DNA of 64,000 bases from Acephala macrosclerotiorum (GCA_014904845.1 MU119224.1:186001-250000), one strand, 5' to 3'. Counted from the first letter of the stretch, positions 1-11,723 are shown. Translations and numbers: made by a program. Notes: generated from the sequence alone by a model not told the origin.

Positions 1-320
1 TAGTGAAGACGCAAATCATGCTTTCCGATCACGGCTGAAGAACGGCCGCTGTAAGCTTCACTAGTTGATGAGGAAGGAGTGCTTGGGGTCGAGAACTTCT
101 CTCCTCAATTAAGCTAACTTGGGTATGTCCGAAATCGAATGGGTGATCATACATTAAACATGGAATTCCTGCTTGGGTTGGATCGAAGAAGCCCAACTAG
201 GCTGTGGTTGCGCTTCGCAAACTCGCCACGGCCCTGCTTGCCGCTTGGAAGCTAAGCATGCACATCGTAAGTAATCGGGAACAACCGCATATTCGACGAT
301 ATTGCATTATCCTGCTGTAC
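1..320. other. Intergenic DNA downstream of the MCH1-like gene
   Basis: No convincing coding frame, RNA gene or repeat is visible. It probably holds the 3' untranslated region of the neighbouring minus-strand transporter gene. Confidence 0.5.
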
Positions 321-2206
321 CTACACAGCTATACCACGTCTAGACCAACCATCGGGGCCCTTCCAAGCCTGTACCTAGAGTCAGTATACTTCTTTCGAAC
401 AGAGCGGGGAGGAGGCTAAGTCAAATGCATTCTTCTGGGAGTTGCAGCGAGTAGAACTCGTGAACAGAGCCAGAAGAGAAATATGGCTCAGGAGGAGTCG
501 ACTTACCCAAACCCAAAGTCCACATCCGACCCAGACTGAAATTGCCATTAGCCAGAAGGTAGATTCATAGCATTGCTTGCCATAACACAAAACATCTTCA
601 TCCATATCACTGAAGGAAGATCCCTTGTTCGCTGCCCACTGATAAACATTCGAATAAATGATACCCCATATGGTCGCTCCCGCTGCGGGCACCATTGCCA
701 CAATTCCCCAATTAGTGCCGAAGTTTTCAACACCCCAAATAACGCTAATAATAAGAGGCGTCAAACTGAAAAGGGCTCCGTACCCTGAACCGATCAGGGT
801 TGATACTAGCCAGAATCGCTCGGCGTGATTCTGAATAAGGCCAGAAGCCAGGATGACTTGTCCAAGGGACAACATCAATGCAGATACGAGCAGGAACGTT
901 ACTCGTGAAATTGTGAAGCGGGTTTCACGTGGTGGTAATGAGGCCAGAGAGTTGGCAGCTGATTGGTAGTGATGCGCTGCTGGAGTAGGAGCCAAGAGAT
1001 CGGTCATGGTACCAAAGAATATACGAGCAACCGTCGAAGTAATGGCAACGATGGAGACATGTGTAGCTGCGGATGTGGGGACGATAGCGACGACAGGATG
1101 TGGAGGATAGAGAGTGCCAATGATGGTACCCAAATTCGTGATGAAAGCTTCGCCAGGACCTGCAACACGTTAGGATCTAGCTTTCTTTAGGAAACAGAGA
1201 ACATACCTGATACCACGAGGAAACCCGCTGCCAGCCACCACATTGTGTGGTCTTTGAGGAATCTGCGGGTCTCCTCGTTCAACAGCCAAGTCTTCTTTCG
1301 AGCCTCCTCTTCTTCATGCACCTTATTGCCATCCTCTATACTCCGAACCTCCTGAGCATCATCATACAGGGCATTGTCGATCGCGCCATAGCCTCTGCCA
1401 CCTCGAAAGAACTCACTGTCCTCCAGGAGGCCGCTCCTCTCGAGCTCTTCGACCGCTTCATCGATCAATTCGTCTTCGTCAACAATCTTGAGCAGGAATG
1501 TTCCGAGCATGCCCACCGCCAGCAGTGTAAATGCCAGAAACAAAAAGAACTTGAACACATCCACATCGCCTCTCTCTCCATTATGCCTACGCTCATATAG
1601 TATCCGACTGCCGACCTGACTCTGCCACATCCCGCTGAGCCCGAAGGCAGCAATTGGACTTGCCAACGCCAATCCCTTATGCTTCCCCTTCCCGAAATTC
1701 TTCGCACACGTCGTGACAGCGCTGAGATACATCAACGTAGTTGCCATCCCGATAATAACAAATGCTGTCACCATAACCCACAGAGGCCAACCCCGCTCTA
1801 CTGTGTATCCGTAGATGTCCTTTGCCCCACTCTTATATGTGAATGCTGCCAGCAGATATCCCAACCCGAACAATATAGCGGAACAGAATGAAAGAGGAGC
1901 TGGTCCGTAGCGATCGCAGAAGTATCCGAATAAGGATACGGGGAGGTATAAAGCTAGCTCTGCTCCAATGACTACAATGTTGACCTGTAATTGTGTGTAC
2001 CTGAGTCGTTCCTGGAAGAGATGGCCGTACAGCGAGTAGGCAGTAATTGAACCCGCGCAGAGGCATGATAATATGGCAGATGAGAAAGCAACATATCTCG
2101 CTATGTCTCGTCGTCGAGCGAGGTTCTTTCGTGCAAGGGAGGAGGATGAGGAGCTGATGAATGATTCGTGGTCGGATGCAAGGAGGGGTGTGCGATTCGA
2201 AGCCAT
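321..2206 (-). CDS. MCH1: MCH1-like major facilitator transporter (monocarboxylate-transporter homologue)
   Basis: Three exons on the minus strand: 2206-1207, 1159-507 and 368-321, 566 residues, ATG at 2206 (MASNRTPLLASDHE). Introns use GTATGT and GTAAGT donors. The short last exon restores the family C-terminus (AWKGPDGWSRRGIAV), which supports the model. The protein shows about twelve hydrophobic segments split by a long acidic cytoplasmic loop (around residues 255-320). The segment GPGEAFITNLGTIIG begins the second half. Fungal Mch1 proteins resemble monocarboxylate permeases by sequence, but yeast Mch1p is a vacuolar-membrane protein and its substrate is not established, so no substrate should be inferred here. 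An upstream in-frame extension to 2383 exists, but it is low-complexity and unlike the family start. No disruption is seen. Confidence 0.82.
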
Positions 2207-2655
2207 CTTGTGGCTGGGAGGATGGCCGTTTGTAGGACGGCGTCTGTCTAATTTTACATGTATGAAGAAATATGTACAGTTGTAGATATTAAGTAGATGT
2301 TGATGTTGTTGATGTTGTGTCGAGGAAGTTGGAGCAGAGCCGGACCTCGGGGCTTCATGAGTCAATGCCTGCAAAGGCGTCATCGACCCTTCTTCCTCAT
2401 GATCAAAACATCGCGAATCATGGCTGAATCGTAACTGCGTACCTGCATCAGGAAAATTATCCTCACCAGTGACCTTTTCTTCCGAATTGTCACACGCAGG
2501 TTCGTATCATTTTTAATTGAATTTTTCTGTCCATTCTCTCTGTACCAGACTTTTCATCGCAAAACAAGCATGCATATACGCATCTTCATCCCTTCTCCGC
2601 TCATTTGTATTCTGAACTGTCTGCCATAGGAAGAGAAAACTCTATGCGCCTGGCA
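2207..2655. other. Upstream region of the MCH1-like gene
   Basis: No gene is seen. This is presumably the 5' flank and promoter of the minus-strand transporter; I could not assign specific regulatory motifs. Confidence 0.4.
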
Positions 2656-3852
2656 TTATGCATCAACATTGGCTCCCTCGTTTCCGATCCTCGTCCACTG
2701 TACTCTTTCTAGTCGGGCCTCAACCAGAGGCCCTGGGCCTTCAATAGAGAGCTCGTAGTCGCTTCCAGTCACACTATCCTCCCTCTTCTTCGCACAAAAG
2801 GCTCCAGTAGAGCAATAATGCCCTCTCTCTGAACCTTCGATAATCGACGTACTACAATTTCGGGGGCTCGACCATATATACTTGCTCTCCTTCCTGTGCC
2901 TCGAGATGTTCGGTCTGAGGAGGACGTTATCCTCGGGCCGGACAGCGAAGTCAATAGCTAGCTTTTTGAATCGCGGGAATGCAGACATATGCATCTCGAT
3001 GTACGATGGTATCTTACTCAGATCCTCCTCAGAATAACTAAGCCAGTCGTCGTCATCGTCGAAGCTGTATCGATAGTCGTTGTCCTTCCCCAGATCGCAG
3101 CAAGATATCGAACTTCAATGAATTGCAGATTACAGTACGCCAGCTTGCTCTCCTTGATACTTTCCGGCCATAGAATTTGAACCGGTCTGTCCAGGCTCTC
3201 ACCATGAGCTCTTTCAGAATCATGTCATATAGGAGGTCAGCATTTAACTTTCCTAGCTAGGCAAACAATGCACTGCCGCGGTATCTGGTATTATGGATCA
3301 AAGTGTTCCTGTCTGCCAGAGGAACTTGACACGTTTCTTCTGGCCATTAAGCAGACCAGTCATCTCAACATGTCCATGGATCCTGAAAGCACTCTCAAGT
3401 CTAGGCCCAAATATGAACGCGACAACTTGGTCTCTGAGTACAATATTAATTCACTCGGTATGAAAGAAGTGGTACACCTTCAGGATCTTTGAGATGTGGG
3501 CCTTGAAATCCCACTGTGCTTTCTTAGTATCTTCACTCAGCATAATTTGATTTGCCTTTCAACACCTGGAAACCTAGTATCGCCACCCTCGATTCTAACG
3601 ATCATGATGAACTTTTCGTCCGGATCGACGAGAGGAGGTCCTGAAAGAATTTTCTCTAAGATCAACAATTTCATGCCGTCCTTAAACTTTGCAAACATTG
3701 TATCTGAAGTTAACTACCTGCTTCGAAAGGCAATTCCGCGAAAGTATTGTGCTACTTCGTACCTTCGAATTTCTTTCATCCTTTTCTTCTTCCTTTGCCT
3801 CTTGCACATCACTTTGGCTGCCGAGGTTCAGTTCCTAGAAGTGTTCGTCTAA
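2656..3852 (-). pseudogene. Decayed coding remnant of an unrecognised fungal protein
   Basis: Several protein-like segments lie on the minus strand in different frames and are broken by stops. The best is 3060-2656, containing DDDDDWLSYSEEDLSKIPSY followed by FPRFKKLAIDFAVRPEDN. Farther upstream are fragments such as LLYDMILKELMVRAWTDRF (about 3240-3180) and a segment ending DTRFPGVERQIKLC (about 3700-3540). The layout resembles the many degraded 2EXR/F-box-like hypothetical genes of Leotiomycetes, but no family is recognised with confidence. It could also be a gene with several short introns that I failed to resolve. Confidence 0.35.
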
Positions 3853-4270
3853 TGCATCGTACCGAAAGTGTCTGGACTTTGAGCCTGCTTCTGTAGGCCT
3901 GAAGCAAAATCTGAGGGGACTGGCTAGTATATAAATAGCTTTATTAATAAAGCCACAACGCGCATCCTCCTAGCCGCCATGCTGGCCATCTTGGTAATGC
4001 ATCTTGCATCGTGGTTGTGCTAAAAATTGAAGTACATCCCTGTTTGTCAAAGAGCGCTGGTACCTATCCTTCATTATCCCAGCATTTGAAAGACATCAAC
4101 AATTCCGACTCCTTCACTGCAGAGAGGCCATGATGCGACTGAACTTCAGCATCAGACAAACCCTACCAAGCCCCTTTCCCACCTCGTCTATCTCGCTTGC
4201 GCCACTTCGCCTCTCCTAGTTGCAGCAACCTCCTTCCCTTGGCATCCTCAAAAGTCAGCAAAAGAGCGCC
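3853..4270. other. Intergenic DNA between the remnant and the tRNA-like gene
   Basis: No coding frame is supported. A small AT palindrome lies near 3940-3960 (AGCTTTATTAATAAAGC). Nothing else is recognisable. Confidence 0.4.
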
Positions 4271-4275
4271 AAAAA
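4271..4275 (-). terminator. Pol III T-tract terminator of the tRNA-like gene
   Basis: The minus strand reads TTCTTTTT about 14 nt after the tRNA acceptor stem, a normal RNA polymerase III terminator. It supports the upstream tRNA-like gene being, or having been, transcribed. Confidence 0.6.
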
Positions 4276-4289
4276 GAAGTTATCAAATT

Positions 4290-4417
4290 GGCCAGGCAAG
4301 GAATCGAACCTCGATCTTCCCGTCTTCTGCTCTCCACCCAAAATCCTCGGTCCAAAAACCCGATCAGGGGTTGCGGAGAGCATTGACAGGACGTGCTAAC
4401 CATTGCACTACCCGGCC
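4290..4417 (-). tRNA. Intron-containing tRNA (anticodon unresolved; possible tRNA pseudogene)
   Basis: The minus strand folds as a tRNA. The acceptor stem GGCCGGG pairs with CCTGGCC (one G-U). The D arm GTGC/GCAC surrounds AATGGTTA. The T arm CGAGG/CCTTG encloses TTCGATT. A-box and B-box (GGTTCGATTCC) promoter elements are clear. The best anticodon stem is TCCTG/CGGGA; between its strands lie about 65 nt containing an 8-bp hairpin (TGCTCTCC/GGAGAGCA), as expected for an intron next to the anticodon. The loop start TCAATG does not give a standard U33, so the anticodon cannot be fixed. An Asp-like CCTGTCA loop is present, but only in a poorer stem register. Confidence 0.7.
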
Positions 4418-4706
4418 GATATTACCGTGGCACTATGAAGACGTTGAGGTTGTCTGATGGTGTGTTTGGGCTTATCTAAAATGATACGGACGTGTCGTGA
4501 AATGGTCGGGGAGCTACGGCTCGGTTATGTGTTTCTTTGCCAGTTCATGAATGTCCCACATCCATTGTGTACCAAAGTCCAGCACCCTGGACGAGAATGT
4601 CTGTAACCAGACATTTGCTCACTTTGCCTTAGTACAAGTTTTATAGCGAGGCCCTTGGAACAGACATTTTTCATTTCGTTATGGGGTATATTGCGTATCA
4701 CTCACG
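4418..4706. other. Intergenic DNA
   Basis: It separates the tRNA-like gene from the RGS-LOV gene end. No gene or repeat was recognised. Confidence 0.4.
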
Positions 4707-7093
4707 TCACATCACTATCCTTCCTCCCCTTCCCGTCGTCGAATTCACCGGACGCCCATTCAACCCATTCAGCCCATCCCTACTCCTACTCGTACTACTC
4801 GACCCCCTGAGGTACTCAGCATACAACTCGCTCTCATCCTCCGGTTCCCCTCTAACCCCCCTCTCACCCCCATTTCCCATCGCAAACCCATTAACCCTCC
4901 CTAGTCCCATCCCTCTTTCCCCAATCCTCGTCCTCCTCGGTCCAAAACTATCCGTATGGTCACCATTCACACTTCCCGCCTTCCTTACACTCGGCGTCCT
5001 ACTTCCTGCTCTAGAAACCCTGCCGTAAGATCCGTATCTTCGTTTATCATCCAAATCATATCATCAATCGTCATCATATCAGCCAAATGATCTCTCCTCC
5101 CAAGACTTTCGGTCAGGGAAATACTCCCAAGCCCACCACTATACTGATACCTACCTTCCTGCTCTCCATCGACAGGAACAATTACAACCATCCAAACCCC
5201 AACTCGGTCGTCAGACCCAAGTAAAGGTGTACAACGGATAAAGCGTGGTTTTGCTTCAGCGGGTCCACGCCCACGTTCGCCGACGTAGGTGTTTTTGGGG
5301 AGCCAGAGGACTTTAGCGGTTACAGAGGCGCCGTCTCAGAAGGCGGATTCGAGAGCTGATATGGTGGCGCTGGGGCCACCGAGTTTGGTGAAGAGGTGGA
5401 TGCGGAGGAGGCCGGGGATCCGGAGGGAGGGGGAGACGAATATTATTTGTAAGGAGGGGTGTGGGCGGACGAGGAGGTACTGGAGAGATGTTAGTCGAGC
5501 AATCGAAGGGGCAATATGAGGGTGAAGGAAAGTCTAACAAATCGGCTGCCGCAAAGTCTGAATTTACTTTGACGATCTCCGCTCTTGACTTTTTGATGTC
5601 CCTGGCCTGGGAGGTTGAGAGAAACTTACATATTTATAAACTCCAGGAAGATTACTCGTTGCCGGATTCCCATTGAGATTAAGTCCATTAAAATTCAGCC
5701 CACCGCCTTCCCCCAACTCATCACCCCCAATAATTCTCCTCCTCTGATTCCTATCCTTAACACTAGTCAGCACCCCACTCACACTCCCCGCATCCGTCGA
5801 ATCTTCTCCTCCCCTCAAATTTCTATTCACCACATCACTCTCATCCTGACTAAACATCATACTCAATTCCTGTAGCTTTGCGTGCGTGTCTTTCGTCTTT
5901 AGTGTTACGGGCAGTATCCCATTTGGAGGGTTTGGGGTCTCAGATCGTCTTTCTAACTCTATTTGTCCGTCTTTTTCTTTTTGGAGGAGTTGCCGGAAGG
6001 ATTCGATACCTAGTCCTTCTCGTACCAAACCGGTTACGTCGACTTGCGCGCCGATGAAGTAGCGGACTATGCCTTTGTCGTCGTAGAGAGGAGCGCACAT
6101 TAATAGATTCACGAAGGGGGTTCCGTCCCGTCGACTAAAGCTGGTTAGTCCCGGATGAAGAATGACACTTCTTGGAAACTTACTAATTCAAGAGTATCTC
6201 GTTATACTCTTGACCTAATGAGGCTGCCTTCACGATCCTCAAGGTGGTATCTTTATCTGTATCAGGTCCTTGAAGAAATCTGCAGTTGCGGTCGATCGCG
6301 TAGGTTGTTCCATACTGTGAGTTCTGTGGAATTCTGCGTAGTTGAATGTTAGCGTTGCAATGTTTACGAGAAAGATATCTCTACCTTCCGACGCAAAAAT
6401 TATTGGATTGTCATGTATTGAAGGGTCCGTTAGACAGAAGACTTCCCCAAGATTTCCAACAAGATCCTTCACAATTGGGATGCTTTGACCAGTCAGGCCT
6501 TTCCCAACACAATCTCCGACAACCGCTATCAAAGTGTATGTTACGAAGGCAGGAAGAGCCTCTGCGCAGAGTAGCAGAAGCTCTCGCGCCGCGTGGTCTT
6601 GAAATCGCGCATCCGCAGAAGCAGCTTGAACGCGAGAAAACTTGCAAAAGTCTGTGTGAGACGGCCAACGAATCGTCCTGACAATCGCATTGGCATATTC
6701 AATCGCCCTCATCGCCTTTCTCATCTCCAGGTAGCGAACCAATGTCGGTACAAGATGCGTTCTGTATCTGTTGAGGAAACTCGAGAACCGGTGGAATAAG
6801 ACATGGTCTCCGAGGATGAAGTGCAGGTGCTCAGCGCTGATTAACTGTCTCATTACATCTTCAATCCTAACGTAATCTGTGTTATGGGGTGGAGGCTGGA
6901 GGTCAAAGAACTCTGGCTCAGACTGGGCTGGTGTATCTTGCTCTCTTGGTGCTTCAACAGAAGTCCGGTCACTGCCATCATCCATACTAATAGAGAGGAG
7001 AGTGTCTTGAAGTTGATCCAAGCCAGGAACGGATGTGAGGGAGAGTTGAGTAGTAGATATGGTAGGGCTGCTTTGAACAGTGGAAAACTCCAT
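4707..7093 (-). CDS. RGS-LOV photoreceptor-type protein with a disrupted C-terminal region
   Basis: Exons read as 7093-6368, 6323-6184, 6140-5630 and 5479 onward (the first intron, GTAAAC...CCACAG, is the least certain). Residues about 75-225 look like an RGS helical domain. A LOV domain follows, with the flavin-adduct motif DRNCRFLQGPDTDK and the later strands GTPFVNLLMCAPLYDDKG and YFIGAQVDVTGL. This order matches RGS-LOV proteins such as Botrytis BcLOV4: blue-light sensors whose LOV cysteine forms an FMN adduct and which bind anionic membrane lipids on illumination. Exon 4 (YLLVRPHPSLQIIFVSPSLR) runs into TGA at 5338-5336, giving 506 residues, although the same frame stays coding-like afterwards (VTAKVLWLPKNTYVGERG). 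A further frame change near 5055 leads to an Arg/Gly-rich tail ending at 4707. Either the C-terminus is pseudogenised or the sequence has two errors; the RGS and LOV cores are intact. Confidence 0.8.
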
Positions 7094-7549
7094 TTAAGAG
7101 ATGTGATGAGGCTTGCATGGTGAACTCTTGCTGGATGCCTTTTCCCATCGACTCAGCAGGAAGGATGGGTCTAAACAACATAAAATGCCCGTGATCGCAT
7201 GGATAAGGCCAGGTTTTCTGCACGCAATTTATTTGTGCAGGGCCGAGGTCCTAGATCTTGACCAAAAGTCATTCCCCCAGTTCATCAGGGACATGCTAGT
7301 GAAACGACCTTGGGTCTGTCGTGGATTTTTGTGGGTATATAATGTTGTACTACTGAAAGGTATGCACCCTCAACGTGCCGGACAGGCAGACTCAGTGCTA
7401 GCGGGAGATATTCCCCATAGTCCGCGATATGTTGGCCTATGAAAAAAGAAGTAGCGTTCTCACTGGAAGGACGAACCCCGGTAGATATCGAGGCCATGTT
7501 AGCTTTCGTCAGCTCGATCAATGAAAGGAAGTTTTGCTGTCTGTGAGGC
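7094..7549. other. Upstream region of the RGS-LOV gene
   Basis: It probably holds the promoter and 5' leader of the minus-strand RGS-LOV gene. A 78-codon minus-strand frame (7521-7285) lacks recognisable motifs and is not called. Confidence 0.4.
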
Positions 7550-7668
7550 TATCCCTTCGTCTGGTGAGACATAGTCCACGCTAGGCATCACAGCTAAATA
7601 ATCGTGGTTGCCTAACGATTTTAGTTGTGATGCCTGGCGTGGACTATGTCTCACCAGACGAAGGGATA
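7550..7668. repeat. 119-bp foldback (near-perfect palindrome), MITE-like
   Basis: The left arm begins TATCCCTTCGTCTGGTGAGA. The right arm ends with its reverse complement. The arms are about 50 nt each and nearly identical, separated by a few unpaired bases. Both ends carry TA. The structure resembles a tiny Tc1/mariner-type MITE or a solo foldback element. No coding capacity is present. Confidence 0.7.
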
Positions 7669-7740
7669 CCTATAGGTCTGTGCTAACGCCTAGGAGGAAT
7701 AAGGAGGACTGAGGATTCCCGCGCGGCTCGATGAACGCGC

Positions 7741-8061
7741 GATACGAAGGACGCGGTGAAAAGTTTGGGAAATACAGGGGCTTATAGGGACAATGCCCTG
7801 TAAGGCCTTGTAATGTCTCATTGGAGCCCCATCAGCCCTCTTGATTGGCTCGATCAGTGTAATCCTACCCCTTTGGGCCATGGTGGCGCTGAAAATCAGG
7901 GCTTGAGAGCCTGTCGAGCCTAACTTTTAATGGGTCGAGGCGCTTTTACAGTGAGTCCTGTGGATGATCACCGTTCAGGGCATAGGGTGAGACCTTACAG
8001 GGCATTATAGCGTATCCCCCTGTATTTCCCAGACTTTTGACCGCGTCCTTCGTACTCGATG
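7741..8061. repeat. Inverted-repeat element with about 65-70-bp arms
   Basis: The left arm at 7741-7806 (TACGAAGGACGCGGT...GGGAAATACAGGG...ATGCCCTGTAAGG) recurs as reverse complement at 7992-8061 with a few mismatches and a small indel. The arms flank a spacer of about 185 bp. This fits a degraded non-autonomous element or two inverted copies of one repeat. It lies just downstream of the 7550-7668 foldback, and the two could belong to one nested insertion. No transposase frame is recognised. Confidence 0.6.
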
Positions 8062-9036
8062 CGCATGGCGATAGAGTTCGTCGCTCATCTCAAACACAAA
8101 CGGGCCTGGCCGTGCTGGATCCGCTAGACGGGATCGCCCATGTAGACGCATGCTTCGGGCGGACCCTGGAATCCCAATGCCCTGAGCGTTGGGAGACTGG
8201 GGTTTGAAAATTCCTAAAAAAAATTCCGGTGTGGGGTCGGTTGCCTTGTCAATTATCACGGTACTTCAAGAGCAGCGATCTGAAAATCACTGCATATCCG
8301 ACCAAAAGAAAGAAAACAGAAGTGCCATAACAAGGGATTTGACAACTAGCCTTGATAGCCAGGGTACCTTGAATACACCTGTTAGGTCAGAACGTAGTGA
8401 GAGGGGCCGTGCGGGCATCCTTTTGAAAACTTGAAAGATGATTCGTGCTCGGATCAGGGCGAGGACTTGGACGAGGACATGGATCGTATGAACTCAATAC
8501 AAGTGACAACGAATCTTGATCGGTACTTGGAGCCTTATGTGTTACGTGCTGTGGAGGCAAGTGCATTATACGAGGAGATGAAACCGGCCGAAGACGTGGA
8601 TTGCGGAGGAGGAAAAGACGAATCAGCACAAACTTCGAGGATTTCGCAAAGGTGGCTAAACTGGGCGAAGTGGATTCGAGAAATCTGATTGAGCATTTTA
8701 ATAGACCCGCGGTGATGAACATCGGGGAGACAAAGAAATTTTCTCTAGAAGTTAATTTGTCATTGAGAGCTGGGCTTTCAACAGCCTTTCGTATTGTTCG
8801 TTTAGGATAGGTGGAAAGTATGAACAGGCCGTCCATATTCGGAAGGCGGGTCGTGCCACTAAGCCGAGGATTAGTGGCAGCTGTAGTTTCCGCTTGTCGC
8901 TCTTATTCAGATAACTTTCAACACGGCTCGAACGGTAATGATAACTGCGAACCTCTGGAAGCGATAGTAGATAGCGCGGATGATGCGTCAATCAGTTCCT
9001 TTGTAGGCCATTGATACTGTCAACATACGCTCATTC
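8062..9036. other. Non-coding stretch with weak ORFs only
   Basis: Overlapping weak frames exist on both strands (for example 8836-8387 minus and 8431-8688 plus), but none has recognisable domains, splice-supported extension or conserved-looking motifs. I make no gene call. Confidence 0.35.
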
Positions 9037-9380
9037 TCACACCACCTTGAGTTCGTACCGCATGAGCTCGTCAAGAAACATTGCGAGGTTCTGGAGCCAG
9101 AGCATAGTTTCCCAGTCGATTCGTACAGCTTTCCGATATGGGACCAATACGAGCACTTGCTGAGCAATTGACATCTCCCTAATCTCGGATAGACTGTCAT
9201 TGAAGAACGAAGCCGGAAGCAAGCGGGGTTTCCCACAGCATGGTCAGCCCCTTTCTTGTCCCAAACTGATCCCCAATTGGTGTCGGGTAAAGGCTGAATC
9301 CTCGAGAAAGTTGACCTAGGATTAGGCGTTGAGCGTCGAAAGAAGCGTGAGTGGAGAAATAACTTCGAAGTATGTCCATG
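9037..9380 (-). pseudogene. Remnant of an unrecognised fungal protein gene
   Basis: Two adjacent minus-strand frames read as natural protein, but in different phases. The first contains YFSTHASFDAQRLILGQLSR and YPTPIGDQFGTRKGLTMLWE. The second continues with SFFNDSLSEIREMSIAQQV and DWETMLWLQNLAMFLDELMR before a stop at 9037. A frame change near 9210 separates them, with no plausible GT-AG intron that I could see. The family is not recognised; the text suggests an intracellular helical protein. Confidence 0.4.
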
Positions 9381-11723
9381 AATACACATTTAAGCCCCTA
9401 GATGGGATGTCCTGGGAGGGGATTGTCAGAGGAGCGGAGAGAAGTGATTTGAAGGCGAACTTTGACGGTAGCATGAAGTAGCCTCACAGATGATAGCTAG
9501 ATATGGCAGACGATACCTATCGGATATGTTGGCGGAGGCTCTGGGTCTTGAGGCTGGTTTTGAATGCAAACCATCCCCGCTGAGGCGTATATCGAAATCA
9601 AATCCAATGCGAAGATGAGTTTGTCTTGTTGGACGACGCGCTAGAACCTCTACTGTTCAGTTGAGTTCTTGCAGCATTAGCAAAGCTCACACATGAGAAC
9701 ACTAGGAATTGAGGAGAGGTAAATAGATCTGCTCAGAGAATGTGTAACATATTCAGCTCGACATAGGCCAATGCCTTATCCGGTATTGTAAAATTGATCA
9801 TCATGGCAGCGAAAGTGAGGGTAAGTGAAAACGGCTAACCACTTTGCAAACACGACGTTTGGGGATAAATTGTTCAAGATTCGTCGCCACTTCGAGTATC
9901 GGATGAAAGCTGAGGGAGCAAAACCAGCAGCGAGTAGTTCCAACGAATGTAGATTGCAGATGCTCCTGCCACGGGAACAAAGCTCGAAATGGCTCAAGGC
10001 GCAAGATTCCTAGCGCTCCGAGCTATAGATGTTCGTCCAATTTTATCAAGAAAATAACGGCTGCTTGATGCAATTAGAAGCGAAGCCCAGGAAATTCACA
10101 AAACTTCAGGTCAGGGCCGAGCCGAAAAGCTTGAATCCGCATAACTTCCTATCGTGCACCGACGATACTGATTGGATTCGAAGGTGGTTTTGAGGCAACA
10201 ACAAGTCGGGGTATTGCAAATTAAGTTCTGTTGTCGCACTAATGACGAGGTGGCAACGACCTGGGATTCCGGGCGACTTGTTTGGAGAAGGGCTGTGCTG
10301 CTCTTGCCGCCAGCAACCAGAATGACAGCTGCGATCAACAGCAATCTCCCTAAGATTAGCGAGGAAACTATCAAAATCCTATCCATCACTCGACAATGTC
10401 TTCTTCCCACCCCGACCAAGCCGAGTATGAAGCTGTTGATCGCTCGGCGGTCAGGCCTTGATTTGTTTCTAGTGACACGTGGTTGGTGTTGACGCACGAA
10501 GCCGGACGAGGAAGCGACTATCAAATGCTGTATTGCGATGACATGAGAGAGTGAAGACATTGGGACACTCGAAAAACAAATCTGGCAGAGTCGTGGGGTA
10601 GGAAGAGTGATTATTCGGTTTATTGAGATTAAGATGTCGGGAAGCTCCGAAGTAAAGTTCAAATTCGAAGATAGCAATGAGTCCGGCAGCTTTATGCACC
10701 AAAGATGCTAGCCTTGCTAAGCGAGACAACAAGCGAGGTAATTTAAGTCCTTCGAGCTTTCCAAATTCAATCCCTTTTTATCATCACGACGTGTTTTCGA
10801 CGCGCCATCCATCTCGAACGCCCTCGGATTGACATCATCAATTCGAGCATTAATTTGCAAATTATTTTGGACACGAGCTAGAGACAGGCCAGCGCCGTAA
10901 CGACGAGACGAGCCCTAAAGGAAGGCAAGAGTAAATTTGTAAGTAATGCGGGCGATTTATCCTAATTTTAGTCAACGACCCTCTACGTGTTGAGAGTTCA
11001 CTACATGCTCTTCTTCTGCATCCCATCAGAGAACTAGAGGGGCATGTTAACATTTATTTCCCATATTTCTATTGCTATTTTTTGGACGATATTTGCTAAT
11101 AATTGCTTAGAAGTTCAACTCACGTGATGCTCTCACGGCCGCAGCTCCAAGCCAAGCGTGAATAATACCGGTATTTCAATTCATTCACGGCTACAGAGCT
11201 CAAATCAGATACTGAGCACTTCATATAGTAAGGCTTGGCCCCGTCAAGAATTTAATTCATGAACTGATTGTTTGCAAGACTTTGAGTTGGCCCGTCGAGT
11301 ATCACAATTTTGATGGTGGACCTCGACATTTTCATTTTCATCATATGATCAAAGTGACGTCGGAAAGGTGAGCCGCTACAACGGGACGGTGTGATCTCCC
11401 TCTATCTTTAACTCATCTTCAATAGACTAATTCGTCTCAGCTTCTGTCAACAAACGACTACTACCACCACCTGACAACAAACCATCTCGAGGTCGTTGCT
11501 TTACACCGGCATTATTTGCAATCTTTCAGGCATACCGAAGGTTAGCAAACGACTATTACAGCCTTGCTATCAGGGACTGACTGTGAACGCTCTGGACGCT
11601 GGTCTTTGTGATCACCGATAATCGCTGCCTCACGTTTACTTCAAGTTGGTGAATGGTTGTTGCTGTCCGGATACTGCCTGTCCAATTGAGACTTAGTGTC
11701 CTCAGATCCCAGGTCGTTGAAAG
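9381..11723. other. Gene-poor stretch upstream of the AT-hook/C2H2 gene
   Basis: No gene is firmly supported over about 2.3 kb. A 188-codon minus-strand frame (10677-10111) includes one hydrophobic segment (RILIVSSLILGRLLLIAAVI) but has no other recognisable feature and may be chance. The last 350 bases before 11724 are CT/CA-rich and probably contain the 5' leader and promoter of the plus-strand gene. Confidence 0.4.

Noticed and set aside
8387..8836. A 149-codon minus-strand frame
   Set aside because: No recognisable motif and low-complexity Pro/Ser/Arg composition; equally long frames run on the other strand.
10111..10677. A 188-codon minus-strand frame with one hydrophobic segment
   Set aside because: Only a single membrane-like stretch supports it; no conserved-looking motif or splice extension, so it is noted only in the spacer entry.
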